64,000 bases of DNA from Micromonospora sp. HM5-17 (GCF_003762835.1 NZ_RJWA01000001.1:868001-932000); one strand, 5' to 3'; shown: positions 1 to 7,785, counted from the first letter of the stretch. Translations and numbers: made by a program. The notes: generated by a model not told the origin, from the letters alone.

Positions 1-1
1 G

Positions 2-100
2 ACCTGTCCGCCGGACGCGTTCCGCTCCGGCAAGGACGTGATCGTTCTGGAGCCGGGCCAGACCTGGCGGGCGGTCTGGGGTATTCGCCCCGGGGCCTGA
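2..100 (+). CDS. aldose 1-epimerase family protein, C-terminal fragment
   Basis: Only the last 32 codons are in the window; the gene begins before position 1. The readable tail contains CPPDAFRSG followed by VLEPGQ and a final VWGI-type strand. I recognise this as the conserved C-terminal end of galactose mutarotase-like (aldose 1-epimerase) proteins, which interconvert sugar anomers in the cytoplasm. It ends in TGA at 98-100. No catalytic residues lie in this piece, so the family assignment rests on this short motif alone. Confidence 0.6.
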   Translation, partial: TCPPDAFRSGKDVIVLEPGQTWRAVWGIRPGA

Positions 101-140
101 ACCCGGGGTCGGGCGGGCGGCGGCACGAGGGAGGCGCGGG

Positions 141-815
141 GTGGAGTTCGCGACGGTCGTGCGGCGCCGTCGGATGGTCCGCAACTACGATCCGGACCGG
201 CCCGTCCCGCCCGAGGTGGTGACACGGCTGCTCGACCACGCCGTCCGGGCGCCGTCGGCCGGGTTCTCCCAGGGTTGGTCCTTCCTGGTTCTGACGGAGC
301 CGGCGGACCGGGAGCGGTTCTGGGCGGTGACCAGTCCGGGCGGCGGCGGCCGGGGACGCCCGGCCGATCCGGGTGGCCGCGCCAGCCGATGGCTGACCGG
401 GATGCGCCGGGCGCCGCTGATCGTCGTGCCGCACGCGAACCGCGCCGTCTACCTCGACCGGTACGCCGAGCCGGACAAGGGCTGGACCGACCGGGACGAG
501 GCGCGCTGGCCGGTGCCGTACTGGTACATCGACACCGGGTTCGCCGCGCTGCTGATGCTGCTGACCGCGGTCGACGAGGGGCTCGGCGCCTGCTTCTTCG
601 GAATCCCGCCAGAGCGCACGTCGGCGTACCGGGAGGCGTTCGGCGTGCCGGAGGAGTTCACCCCGATCGGGGCGATCACCGTGGGGTACCCGGCGCCGGA
701 TCACCGCTCGCCGTCGCTGCGCCGCGGACGGCGGCCGATGTCGGAGGTGGTGCACCACGGTCGGTGGGGGCGGAGCGATGGGTCCGGCAGTGGTCCGCAG
801 GATCACCAACGGTAG
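141..815 (+). CDS. nitroreductase family protein
   Basis: A 224-residue protein of the FMN-dependent nitroreductase fold, which usually reduces nitro- or quinone-type compounds with NAD(P)H. The N-terminal motif RRRMVRNYDP and the following LLDHAVRAPSAGFSQGW match the FMN-phosphate-binding start of the family. The C-terminal GLGACFFG...P and IGAITVGYP segments match its end. Residues about 65-80 hold a Gly/Arg-rich insert (GGGGRGRPADPGGRAS). The GTG start at 141 has a purine-rich stretch (gagggaggcg) just upstream. The substrate cannot be read from sequence. The gene stands alone, 40 nt after the epimerase fragment. Confidence 0.8.
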   Translation: MEFATVVRRRRMVRNYDPDRPVPPEVVTRLLDHAVRAPSAGFSQGWSFLVLTEPADRERFWAVTSPGGGGRGRPADPGGRASRWLTGMRRAPLIVVPHANRAVYLDRYAEPDKGWTDRDEARWPVPYWYIDTGFAALLMLLTAVDEGLGACFFGIPPERTSAYREAFGVPEEFTPIGAITVGYPAPDHRSPSLRRGRRPMSEVVHHGRWGRSDGSGSGPQDHQR

Positions 816-863
816 TAACGAAACTGACATCTGGGAACAAACCGCCAGGTCGCGCCGGGTCGC

Positions 864-869
864 TAGGCT
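864..869 (+). promoter_or_regulatory. possible -10 element (TAGGCT) before the 972 gene
   Basis: TAGGCT fits the actinobacterial TANNNT -10 pattern and lies about 100 nt before the GTG at 972, in an otherwise gene-free 156-nt gap. No convincing -35 element is visible, so this is a weak call. Confidence 0.25.
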
Positions 870-971
870 GGCGAACGTCATTTGCAATTCGCGGCTTGCA
901 CGTGAGGGCGGGCCGCCGAGTGGGAGCGCAAGGGGTCGGGCCAGCACGGCCATGGGGAGGAGCGTGCCGTC

Positions 972-1271
972 GTGATCTTCAAGGCGGTCCGGGAGGGGCG
1001 TCCGTACCCGGACCACGGGCTCACGCTGAAGCAGTGGGCGGAGATTCCACCGCGCCCACTGCGCCTCGACCAGCTCATCACGACCAAGCGGGAACTCGCG
1101 CTCGACAAGCTTCTCGCCGAGGACTCCACGTTCTACGGCGACCTCTTTCCGCACGTCGTCGAGTGGGGCGGCAGCCTCTACCTGGAGGACGGGCTGCACC
1201 GGGCACTCCGGGCCGCCCTCCAGCAGCGCAACCAGATCCACGCCCGGGTCCTGGTGCTGCCGTCGTCATGA
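972..1271 (+). CDS. VapB-like / ParB-like conserved small protein
   Basis: A 99-residue protein beginning MIFKAVREGRPYPDHGLT. This sequence type is widespread in Actinobacteria and is usually annotated as a VapB-family antitoxin, but no VapC-type PIN toxin lies next to it. The segment LYLEDGLHRALRAALQQR resembles the ParB/Srx 'DGxHR' loop, so a ParB-like nucleotide-binding fold is another possibility. The start is GTG at 972, preceded by ggggaggag. It is followed 22 nt later by the acyl-CoA dehydrogenase on the same strand. The antitoxin role is a database convention and nothing in the sequence shows it. Confidence 0.65.
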   Translation: MIFKAVREGRPYPDHGLTLKQWAEIPPRPLRLDQLITTKRELALDKLLAEDSTFYGDLFPHVVEWGGSLYLEDGLHRALRAALQQRNQIHARVLVLPSS

Positions 1272-1293
1272 CCGGGTGGAACGGGGAGACGCC

Positions 1294-2475
1294 GTGAGGG
1301 GGCGGGGCCGGACGTACCCGCTGGACCTGCTCGACCTGGACGGCGCGCTGACCGAGGAGGAGCGCGGGATCCGCGACGTCGTGCGCGAGCTGGTCGCCAC
1401 CCGGGTACGCCCACACGTCGCCGACTGGTACGAGCAGGGCCGGGCACCGGTGCGGGAGCTGGCCGTCGAGTTCGGCGCGGTGGGCCTGCTCGGCATGCAC
1501 CTGACCGGGTACGGCTGCGCCGGCGCCTCCGCGGTCGCGTACGGGCTGGCCTGCCTGGAGCTGGAGGCCGGCGACTCGGGGGTGCGGTCGCTGGTCTCGG
1601 TGCAGGGCTCGCTGGCCATGTACGCCATCTGGCGATACGGCTCCGAGGAGCAGAAACAGCGGTGGCTGCCGCCGATGGCGGCCGGCGAGACGATCGGCTG
1701 CTTCGGGCTGACCGAGCCGGACCACGGCTCCGACCCGGCGTCGATGACGACCCGAGCCCGCCAGGACGGCACCGACTGGGTGCTGACCGGCGGCAAGATG
1801 TGGATCACGAACGCCCCGGTCGCGGACGTCGCGGTGATCTGGGCCCGCACCGACGCCGGGATCCGCGGCTTCGTCGTACCGATGTCGACGCCCGGGGTGA
1901 CGGTGCGGGAGATCCGGCACAAGATGTCGCTGCGCGCCTCCGCGACCGGCGAGATCACGCTGGACGAGGTCCGGCTACCGGCCGAGGCGCGACTGCCGGA
2001 GGCGGTCGGGCTGAAGGCGCCGCTGAGTTGCCTGACCGAGGCCCGGTACGGCATCGTCTGGGGCGCCCTCGGCGCGGCCCGGGACTGCCTGCACACCGCG
2101 CTGGACTACGCCGCCACCCGGGAGCAGTTCGGCCGGCCGATCGCCGCCTTCCAGCTCACCCAGGCCAAGCTGGCCGACATGGCGGTCGAGCTGCAGAAGG
2201 GCTACCTGCTGGCGCTGCACCTGGGGCGGCTCGCCGACGCCGGCCGGCTCCGGCCGGAGCAGGTCAGCGTCGGCAAGCTCAACAACGTCCGGGAGGCACT
2301 CGCCATCGCCCGGCAGTGCCGGACGATTCTCGGCGCGAACGGCATCAGTGGGGAGTACCCGGTGCTCCGGCACGCCAACAACCTGGAGAGCGTGCTGACC
2401 TACGAGGGGACCTCGGAGATCCACCAACTGGTGATCGGGCAGCGCCTCACCGGCCACTCCGCCTTCGCCGGCTGA
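1294..2475 (+). CDS. acyl-CoA dehydrogenase, glutaryl-CoA dehydrogenase type
   Basis: A 393-residue flavoprotein of the acyl-CoA dehydrogenase family. The N-terminal helical domain is followed by the FAD-binding stretch CFGLTEPDHGSDPASM and WITNAPVADV. The C-terminal segment ends EYPVLRHANNLESVLTYEGTSE in pieces typical of glutaryl-CoA dehydrogenase. The Glu of the YEGTSEIH motif (about residue 371) is the expected catalytic base. The enzyme would oxidise glutaryl-CoA (lysine/tryptophan degradation) or a related short-chain acyl-CoA, passing electrons to ETF. GTG at 1294 is preferred over GTG at 1276 because ggggag at 1283-1288 sits 5 nt before it. No glutarate-pathway partner genes are nearby, so the exact substrate is inferred. 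Confidence 0.88.
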   Translation: MRGRGRTYPLDLLDLDGALTEEERGIRDVVRELVATRVRPHVADWYEQGRAPVRELAVEFGAVGLLGMHLTGYGCAGASAVAYGLACLELEAGDSGVRSLVSVQGSLAMYAIWRYGSEEQKQRWLPPMAAGETIGCFGLTEPDHGSDPASMTTRARQDGTDWVLTGGKMWITNAPVADVAVIWARTDAGIRGFVVPMSTPGVTVREIRHKMSLRASATGEITLDEVRLPAEARLPEAVGLKAPLSCLTEARYGIVWGALGAARDCLHTALDYAATREQFGRPIAAFQLTQAKLADMAVELQKGYLLALHLGRLADAGRLRPEQVSVGKLNNVREALAIARQCRTILGANGISGEYPVLRHANNLESVLTYEGTSEIHQLVIGQRLTGHSAFAG

Positions 2476-2493
2476 CCGCCTGCACCGCGCCGA

Positions 2494-3519
2494 TCAGATC
2501 ACCTTCTTGGCGTTGCGGATGGCGGTGGCCAGGGTCTCCAGGGCGGCGGCGCTGCTGGCGTACGAGAACAGGGGCTCGCTGTTCCAGCCGACGACCTGGT
2601 TCGCCCGGACCGCCGGGAGCTGGTTCCAGGTCGGCTTGTTGGTCAGGTCCTTCGGTTGCAGCGTCGAGCTGCGGTTGTCGAGCAGCAGGATGTCGGCCGG
2701 GTACTTGTCGGCGTTCTCCCAGCTCAGGCTCTCGAAGTAGCCGAGGTTGTCGAGCTTGTCGGGGACGATGACGTCCACCCCGAGGGACGTGTAGTAGAGG
2801 ATGTCGGAGTTGACGCGCGGGTTGGAGGCGTAGAAGAGGTCGGCGGCGGCCGAGCAGGCGAGGACCCTCAGCCCCGGGTTGGCGGCCACGGCCTGCCGGA
2901 TGCTCTCGGCGGCGGCCTCGAACCGCGCCTTGGCCTCGACGACCCGGGGTGCGGTCAGGTCGGCGCCGAGCGCGGCGGCTAGGTCGGCGTGTCGGGCGAT
3001 CACCTTGTCCAGCGGGGCGCGGGAGGCGGCGAGGGCGAGGCTCGGCGCCAGCGGAGCGATCTTGTCCTTGCTCTCGTCCGGCACGTACCAGAGCGAGCCC
3101 TCCTCGTACTGGTGGGTGACCAGGAGGTCGGGCCGCAGCGACGCGTACTTCTCGAGGTTGAACTCGCCCCAGGTGTTACCGACGATGGTGACCTTGCTGA
3201 CGTCCAGGTTGCCGGCCTGCACGTCCGGGCTGCCGTCGGGTCGGGTGGTCGGGCCGAAGACCCCGACGATCTGGTCGGTCACGCCGAAGTCGTAGAGCGC
3301 CGCGGCGGTGCCGACGAACGCGACGACCCGCTGCGGCCGGCCGGGGGTCGTGACCGTCTGACCCCGGTCGTCGGTGAAGCTCCAGGCGCCGTCGCCGGCC
3401 GCCTTCGCGCCGCCCGATCCGCCCTCGTCCGCGCCGCAGGCGCTGAGCAGGGCGCCGAGGCCGAGCGCGCCGGCCGCCCGGAGGACGTTTCGGCGGGTGA
3501 GCTGGGGACTGCGGGTCAT
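2494..3519 (-). CDS. iron-siderophore-type ABC transporter substrate-binding lipoprotein
   Basis: A 341-residue exported lipoprotein. It starts with a twin-arginine-like signal (TRRNVLRAAGALGLG) and a lipobox LLSAC, so Cys28 would be acylated. The mature part has the two-lobed periplasmic-binding fold of the FecB/FepB class: QRVVAFVGTAAALYDFGVTDQIVGVFG near the N-terminus and NADKYPADILLLDNRS near the C-terminus. It probably captures ferric siderophores outside the membrane. No permease or ATPase gene is adjacent, so it must work with a transporter encoded elsewhere. A good iron box (3597-3615) lies 78 nt upstream. It converges with the acyl-CoA dehydrogenase with an 18-nt gap. Confidence 0.85.
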   Translation of the reverse strand: MTRSPQLTRRNVLRAAGALGLGALLSACGADEGGSGGAKAAGDGAWSFTDDRGQTVTTPGRPQRVVAFVGTAAALYDFGVTDQIVGVFGPTTRPDGSPDVQAGNLDVSKVTIVGNTWGEFNLEKYASLRPDLLVTHQYEEGSLWYVPDESKDKIAPLAPSLALAASRAPLDKVIARHADLAAALGADLTAPRVVEAKARFEAAAESIRQAVAANPGLRVLACSAAADLFYASNPRVNSDILYYTSLGVDVIVPDKLDNLGYFESLSWENADKYPADILLLDNRSSTLQPKDLTNKPTWNQLPAVRANQVVGWNSEPLFSYASSAAALETLATAIRNAKKVI

Positions 3520-3596
3520 GGCGTACGGCTCCCTCGAACGCGGGGTCGGGCGGTGGGGCCGGCGTGCGGCACGGTGGCACGCGGCCGGCGCGGGCC

Positions 3597-3615
3597 TTAG
3601 GTTAGCCTGCCCTAA
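3597..3615. promoter_or_regulatory. iron box (DmdR/IdeR-type operator)
   Basis: The 19-nt site TTAGGTTAGCCTGCCCTAA matches the DmdR/IdeR consensus TTAGGTTAGGCTAACCTAA at 16 of 19 positions. It is 78 nt upstream of the start of the substrate-binding lipoprotein gene, where it would block transcription when iron is plentiful. Confidence 0.75.
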
Positions 3616-3688
3616 ATTGCTGCTGTCAAGCCTGGGAGACCGACGCCACCGCCGTACGCAGCGATTTCGGGAGCCGTCCGCCGACCCG

Positions 3689-3753
3689 GACGGTCGGGCT
3701 GGACGGTCGGGCCGGGTGGTCAGGCCGGGTGGCCGGGCCGGGCGGCGGGAACG
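3689..3753. repeat. 13-nt imperfect tandem repeat (about 5 units)
   Basis: Units starting at 3689, 3702, 3715, 3728 and 3741 read gacggtcgggctg, gacggtcgggccg, ggtggtcaggccg, ggtggccgggccg, then a decayed fifth. The block lies 33 nt beyond the stop codon of the minus-strand xylanase gene. Confidence 0.75.
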
Positions 3754-3786
3754 GACCCCGGTCGTCGCCCGGCTCCGGCCGACCCG

Positions 3787-4944
3787 TCAGAAGCCGCGCC
3801 TGCGGTTCGGGTCCGAGGCGACGGCGAGGACCTGCTGGAGGCCGCGGTACGCCGGCTTGGGCTGGAGGTTCTCGTCGAACGGGGTGGCCGCCCCCTGGCC
3901 CTCGAACCACTCGGGAACCCAGGAGTACTTGTCGGTGAAGCCCCAGACGGTGAACATCACGCACTTCGGGGTGAGCAGGCAGGCCGACAGCAGGGTGTTG
4001 AAGCTGCCGACCTGGCCGGCCTCCTTGTAGGTGTCGGTCGGCAGGAAGTACCGGACGTCGACCTCGGTGAACGCGGTCTCCAGCCCGAGCCGGTCGAACC
4101 GGGCCAGGTTCTGCGGGGCGTCGATCGGCAGCGGGTACTGGAGGTCGAGGTGGCCCTGGAAGCCTATGCCGTGCAGCGGCACCCGCCGCTTGCGCAGCTC
4201 CTTGGCCAGCTCGTAGTAGGCGGTGCTCTTCGGGTTGATGCCGTCGATCGCGTAGTCGTTGAGGAAGAGCTTCGCCGTCGGGTCGGCGGCGTGCGCCCAG
4301 CGCAGCGCGTCGGCGATGTAGTCGGGGCCGAGGTGCTGGCGGAAGATCGTGTCGCGCAGCACCGGGTTCGCGTCGTCGGTGAAGGCCTCGTTGACCACGT
4401 CCCAGGACCGGACCTTGCCCCGGTACCGCTTCACCACGGTGGTGATGTGGTTCTTGACGATCCTGCGCAGCTCCGCCGAGTCGATCGAGCCGTCGGCAAC
4501 CCCCTCCGTCAGCCAGGCCGGGAGCTGGTTGTGCCAGAGCAGGGTGTGGCCGTGGATCTTCTGGCCGTTGCGCTGGGCGAACGCGACCAGCTCGTCGGCG
4601 GGACCCCAGTTGTACTGGCCGCGCGTGGGCTCCAGGCTCTCCCACTTCATCACGTTCTCGGCGGTGACCGCGGAGAACTCCCGGGCCGCGCGTTCGCGGT
4701 AGGCGGTGTCGTTCGCCAGGGCGGTCACGTTGATCGCCGTACCGACGCCGAGGCCGTGCCGGCGGGCTAGGACCCGCAGCGGCAGATCGGTGGTGGGGGT
4801 GGGCGAGTGCCAGCCGGGTCCGGTCTTCGGCTGCGCGGCGGGGAGCGCCCGCGGTGCCGGGGCGGCGGTGGCGGTCGACGGTCCGACCACGTAGAGCGCG
4901 CCGGCGGCGAGCGCGCCGACCATGATGATCCGGAGCTTCTTCAT
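3787..4944 (-). CDS. secreted GH10 endo-1,4-beta-xylanase
   Basis: A 385-residue secreted enzyme. The start is ATG at 4944, 9 nt behind GGAGG; an upstream in-frame ATG would add 40 residues with no signal character. Residues 1-28 are a Sec signal peptide (MKKLRIIMVGALAAG, cleavage near TATAAPA). The rest is one GH10 barrel: GTAINVTAL, then NVMKWESLEPTRG, HGHTLLWHNQLPAW, WDVVNEAF with acid/base Glu186, and AFTEVDVR with nucleophile Glu294, ending FTVWGFTDKYSW. It would cut internal bonds of xylan outside the cell. There is no carbohydrate-binding module. Upstream is an AT-rich stretch likely to hold the promoter. Confidence 0.93.
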   Translation of the reverse strand: MKKLRIIMVGALAAGALYVVGPSTATAAPAPRALPAAQPKTGPGWHSPTPTTDLPLRVLARRHGLGVGTAINVTALANDTAYRERAAREFSAVTAENVMKWESLEPTRGQYNWGPADELVAFAQRNGQKIHGHTLLWHNQLPAWLTEGVADGSIDSAELRRIVKNHITTVVKRYRGKVRSWDVVNEAFTDDANPVLRDTIFRQHLGPDYIADALRWAHAADPTAKLFLNDYAIDGINPKSTAYYELAKELRKRRVPLHGIGFQGHLDLQYPLPIDAPQNLARFDRLGLETAFTEVDVRYFLPTDTYKEAGQVGSFNTLLSACLLTPKCVMFTVWGFTDKYSWVPEWFEGQGAATPFDENLQPKPAYRGLQQVLAVASDPNRRRGF

Positions 4945-5276
4945 GTGAGGGGACCTCCAGGGATGGTGTTGGCGCCGACCGCCGGGCGGCCGGCCCGCGT
5001 CACGCGTACCGGGACGGGTGCGCGATCTCCCCTCGAACGCGTCCCGGGGATGCTTTTGCTGCACCGCGCGCTGTCAGAGATCCGACATAAATCGATGACA
5101 GCCACTATCTGGTCCAAATTCATCGGCTATGGTAAATAGCTGCCGGTGGAGCGGCCGAGACGCGGCCTGGTGGCGCACGGCCTGGGGCCGCGCGACCCGA
5201 TGCCGCGCGGCGCCTGGGCCGCGCACGTCGTGCCCGGCCGCACCGGCTTCACCGCCCGCGTCTCGGGCAGCCCGAC
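4945..5276. other. intergenic region, probable xylanase promoter
   Basis: These 332 nt lie between the starts of the minus-strand xylanase (4944) and the end of the next minus-strand gene (5277). The part at 5085-5142 is clearly AT-richer than its surroundings and holds ATCGATGACAG and ATTCATCGGCTATGG. It is the likely promoter and regulator site of the xylanase. I could not define a -35/-10 pair. Small ORFs across it look like chance reading frames. Confidence 0.4.
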
Positions 5277-6740
5277 TCAGTCGGGGTGTGTCATCGCGGC
5301 GGCGAACTGCTCGGCGGTGAGTTCCGACCGGAACAGCCGGCGTAGGTTGGCGTTCAGGACGGTCGCGGTCTCCGGATCCAGTGCCTGGTCCCAGGCCAGA
5401 CTGTAGGAGGGCGCCCGGGCGACCAGTTCGGAGATCGAGGTGGCGAACTCCGCGTGCGCGGTGCCGCGCAGCCGCCGCGCCGCGTCCGTGACCGGCGGCA
5501 CCTCTCCCTCGGCCACCAGGTCGTCCAGGTACGCGTCACCGGCCACCGCGAGGACGAACTCGATCGCCGCCTCCGGATGGCGGGTGCCGGCGGTGATCGA
5601 GAAGTACTGGGTCGGTACGCCGACCAGGTCCGCCGGGTTCCCGGCGCCTCCCTCGACCACCGGGAACGGGACCCAGCCGAGGTCGCCGTCGAGGACGAGG
5701 TCGGGGTTCCGGGCGAGCTGGGTCGGGTACTCCCAGGTCCCCATCAGGTGCATCGCCGCCCGGCCGGTGGCCAGCAGCCGACCCGCGCCGCCGTCGTCGT
5801 AGCCGATCGAGGCGAAGTCGTCCCCGAACGCGCCCCGCTCGGCGAGCTGCCGAGCCCGCCGCAACGCCTCCAGGACCGCCGGTTTCGTCCAGGCGTCCGG
5901 TCGGCCCGCGACGATGTCCGCCGTCACCCCGGGTCCGCCGATCCGCTCGGCCAGGTACATCACGTACATCAGCTCGGTCCAGCCCTGCGCGCCACCGAGG
6001 GCGATCGGCACGATTCCCTCGGCGGAGAACCGGTCCACCAGACTGATCAGGTCGGCGTAGCTGCGCGGCGGGCGCAGCCCGGCCCGGTCGAAGACGCCCC
6101 GGTGGTAGAAGAGCACCACCGGGTGCGTACCCCGCATCGGCAGCCCGTACTGGCGGCCGTCGACCGCGCCGCCGGCCAGCGCGGTGGGTAGGAAGCGTTC
6201 CACGACCCCGGGCGACTGTCGCAGCGGTTCGGTCAGGTCGAGCAGCCGGCCGGCTCGGGCGAGCCGGGTCAGGCTCGCCCCGCCCCAGCTCACGAAGACA
6301 TCGGGGGCGTTCGGATCGTCGCCGATGGACCGCAGCCGCTCCTTGTACTCCTCGTTGCCGAAGGTGGTGAGGTCGACCCGGATCCCGGAGGTTCCGCTGT
6401 TGTACCGCTGCACCAGGCGCCGGAGCGCGGAGTCCTGGCTCGGCGGCGTGATCGCCCAGACCCGGATCAGCGTGGCCGCGTCGCCCGCCGGTGGCGGCGT
6501 GGCGAACCGGCCCCCGCCCGGAATCAGCCCGGCGCCGGCCAGCGTCACGACGAGGACCAGGACCGCCGCCGCCAGACTGGCCAGCCCGGTCCGGCGCCGC
6601 CGTCGACGCCGGTAGCGTCGCCGGATCGCCGCGACGGCCTCGGGACCGGCCGCCGGCAGCGCCTCCTGCGCCTCCGCCAGGGTGGCGGCGAGTGCCTCGG
6701 CGAGCCGCCGCTCGTCCTCGGGACCAACCTTGTCAACCAC
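5277..6740 (-). CDS. membrane-anchored extracellular sugar-binding-like protein, sigma-factor partner
   Basis: A 487-residue protein with three parts. Residues 1-45 are a cytosolic stretch with one predicted helix (ERRLAEALAATLAEAQEAL). Next is an Arg-rich stop-transfer (RRRYRRRRRRR) and one membrane helix (about residues 53-72). The rest, about 400 residues, is outside and has the fold of ABC sugar-binding proteins (family 1): NEEYKERLRSI, DVFVSWGGASLTRLARAGRLLDLT, GLPMRGTHPVVLFYHRGVFDRAG, GRAAMHLMGTWEY. There is no lipobox and no permease gene nearby. GTG at 6740 overlaps the end of the sigma gene by 8 nt, so the two are translationally coupled. The position is that of an anti-sigma factor; the sensing role is inferred. 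The GTG start is chosen for this overlap. Confidence 0.7.
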   Translation of the reverse strand: MVDKVGPEDERRLAEALAATLAEAQEALPAAGPEAVAAIRRRYRRRRRRRTGLASLAAAVLVLVVTLAGAGLIPGGGRFATPPPAGDAATLIRVWAITPPSQDSALRRLVQRYNSGTSGIRVDLTTFGNEEYKERLRSIGDDPNAPDVFVSWGGASLTRLARAGRLLDLTEPLRQSPGVVERFLPTALAGGAVDGRQYGLPMRGTHPVVLFYHRGVFDRAGLRPPRSYADLISLVDRFSAEGIVPIALGGAQGWTELMYVMYLAERIGGPGVTADIVAGRPDAWTKPAVLEALRRARQLAERGAFGDDFASIGYDDGGAGRLLATGRAAMHLMGTWEYPTQLARNPDLVLDGDLGWVPFPVVEGGAGNPADLVGVPTQYFSITAGTRHPEAAIEFVLAVAGDAYLDDLVAEGEVPPVTDAARRLRGTAHAEFATSISELVARAPSYSLAWDQALDPETATVLNANLRRLFRSELTAEQFAAAMTHPD

Positions 6741-7236
6741 GTGCGCTCCGAATCGTCGGCCGAGCGGTCCCCAGGTACGCCCGCAGCGCGCGCTTGGCAC
6801 GCGCGTACCGGCTGGAGACGGTGCCCGGCGGCTCGCCGCAGATGCCGGCGATCTCGGTGAAGGTGTAGCGGTACAGCACGTGCAGCACCACGACGGTACG
6901 TTCGGCCTTGCCGAGCTCCTGGAGGGCCTGCCACAGCGCGCCGTTGCTCACCGCCGTCCCGGCGGGATCGTCGAGGCGGCGCTCCACCTCGTCGCTCAGG
7001 ACCTCGCGACGCCACCGGCGCCAGCGGCTCACGTTGCGGGTCACGATGACCTGCCGGGCGTACGCCTCGGGATTGTCCCGGGCCTTGCGCCACCGCTGCC
7101 AGACCTCGACCACCGCGATCTGGGCCAGGTCGTCGGCCTCGGCCGCACTGCCGCTGATCAGGTACGCGAACCGTCGCAGGGCGTCCAGACGAGCCCGGGC
7201 GAAGTCCTCGGCGTCGCTGAAGCCACCTCGGGCCAT
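6733..7236 (-). CDS. ECF RNA polymerase sigma factor, SigE family
   Basis: A 167-residue ECF sigma factor. Region 2 is FAYLISGSAAEADDLAQIAVVEVWQRW, and region 4 is ELGKAERTVVVLHVLYRYTFTEIAGICGEPPGTVSSRYARAKRAL with the helix-turn-helix. It belongs to the short SigE-type group common in Streptomyces and Micromonospora. It would direct RNA polymerase to a small regulon. The downstream gene starts 8 nt before its stop codon and encodes a membrane protein with an extracellular ligand-binding domain, the expected place for a regulator of this sigma factor. The 57-nt palindromic repeat lies directly upstream. Confidence 0.88.
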   Translation of the reverse strand: MARGGFSDAEDFARARLDALRRFAYLISGSAAEADDLAQIAVVEVWQRWRKARDNPEAYARQVIVTRNVSRWRRWRREVLSDEVERRLDDPAGTAVSNGALWQALQELGKAERTVVVLHVLYRYTFTEIAGICGEPPGTVSSRYARAKRALRAYLGTARPTIRSARG

Positions 7237-7253
7237 GGCCGCAACCTACCGGA

Positions 7254-7309
7254 TGTAAGGAAGGGCCCCCTGTTATCGGATTTGGTATATGAAGGGGCCC
7301 TTCCTAACA
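7254..7309. repeat. dispersed palindromic repeat, copy 1
   Basis: A 56-nt imperfect palindrome. The left arm TGTAAGGAAGGGCCCC and right arm GGGGCCCTTCCTAACA enclose an AT-richer centre with TTATCGGATTTGGTATA. It lies between two minus-strand genes (stop at 7328, start at 7236), where it could end transcription of the first. A second, more perfect copy is at 34435-34496. I recognise this as a repeat type common in Micromonospora-like genomes; no transposase is linked. Confidence 0.75.
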
Positions 7310-7327
7310 CGTCATACGGGCGTGCGG

Positions 7328-7633
7328 CTACCGGTCGTTCTCCGCCCGCCTGGTGTGGCGGACGATTGCGAGGTGGGACGCCGGCCAGCCGAGGAAGCGG
7401 TCGTACATCCGGGTCGGATTGGGACCGGGCTCGGGGTTGAGCCGGTGCAGGTCGGTGATGGCGTCGAAGAGCATGCCGGCGAGGTAGACGTAGAGCGCGA
7501 CCGTGTCGTCGACGTACTCGGTGACGAGGTCGGTGCGGGCGGTGGGGCAGGGCCACTCCTGGACGCAGGCCCGGCAGAGCCAGATCGGACGCCGGGGCAG
7601 GTGCGGCGTGGCGGTACGCCGAGTGTCGCTCAT
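7328..7633 (-). CDS. small Cys-containing protein of unknown function
   Basis: A 101-residue soluble protein starting at the ATG that overlaps the stop of the upstream small ORF (ATGA). Near its N-terminus it has IWLCRACVQEWPC, a Cys-x2-Cys-x4-Cys pattern that could bind zinc or a cluster. The rest (VTEYVDDTVALYVYLAGMLFDAITDLHRLNPEPGP in pieces) is helical. This family is frequent in Micromonosporaceae and is sometimes labelled 'flavin reductase', which I cannot support from the sequence. It is often found, as here, beside helix-turn-helix/DUF397 genes. Function unknown. Confidence 0.6.
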   Translation of the reverse strand: MSDTRRTATPHLPRRPIWLCRACVQEWPCPTARTDLVTEYVDDTVALYVYLAGMLFDAITDLHRLNPEPGPNPTRMYDRFLGWPASHLAIVRHTRRAENDR

Positions 7634-7785
7634 CGGTCGGGCACCGACCCCGCTGCCGCGGGCTGAGCCGGCGGGCTGACCGGGGCCGGGCAGTGCCCCG
7701 GCTGTCCGCAGCGGTGGTGGCGCCACCGCGGGCGCCGGACCGGCCGGTGCACCGGTCGGTCCCGCCGAGGCTGGTTCGGGTTCAT
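7630..7785 (-). CDS. very small basic protein, translationally coupled to the 7328 gene
   Basis: A 51-residue Arg/Pro-rich protein starting MNPNQPRRDRP, with RWRHHRCGQPGHC in the middle. The ATG at 7785 has a strong ribosome binding site (GAGGGGG) directly upstream, and its TGA overlaps the next ATG as ATGA. That spacing makes it a real translated leader or small partner protein rather than chance. The paired Cys (CGQPGHC) echoes the Cys motif of the next protein. Function unknown. Confidence 0.5.
   Translation of the reverse strand: MNPNQPRRDRPVHRPVRRPRWRHHRCGQPGHCPAPVSPPAQPAAAGSVPDR

Noticed and set aside
972-1271. Toxin-antitoxin system around the VapB-like gene
   Set aside because: No PIN-domain or other toxin gene is adjacent on either strand, so the antitoxin label alone does not make a system.
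5129-5320. Small plus-strand ORF between the xylanase and the SBP-like gene
   Set aside because: Arg/Ser/Ala-rich chance frame with no ribosome binding site, overlapping the end of a convincing minus-strand gene.
7254-7309. Palindromic repeat as an insertion-sequence end or CRISPR unit
   Set aside because: Two isolated copies 27 kb apart, no transposase and no regular spacer array.
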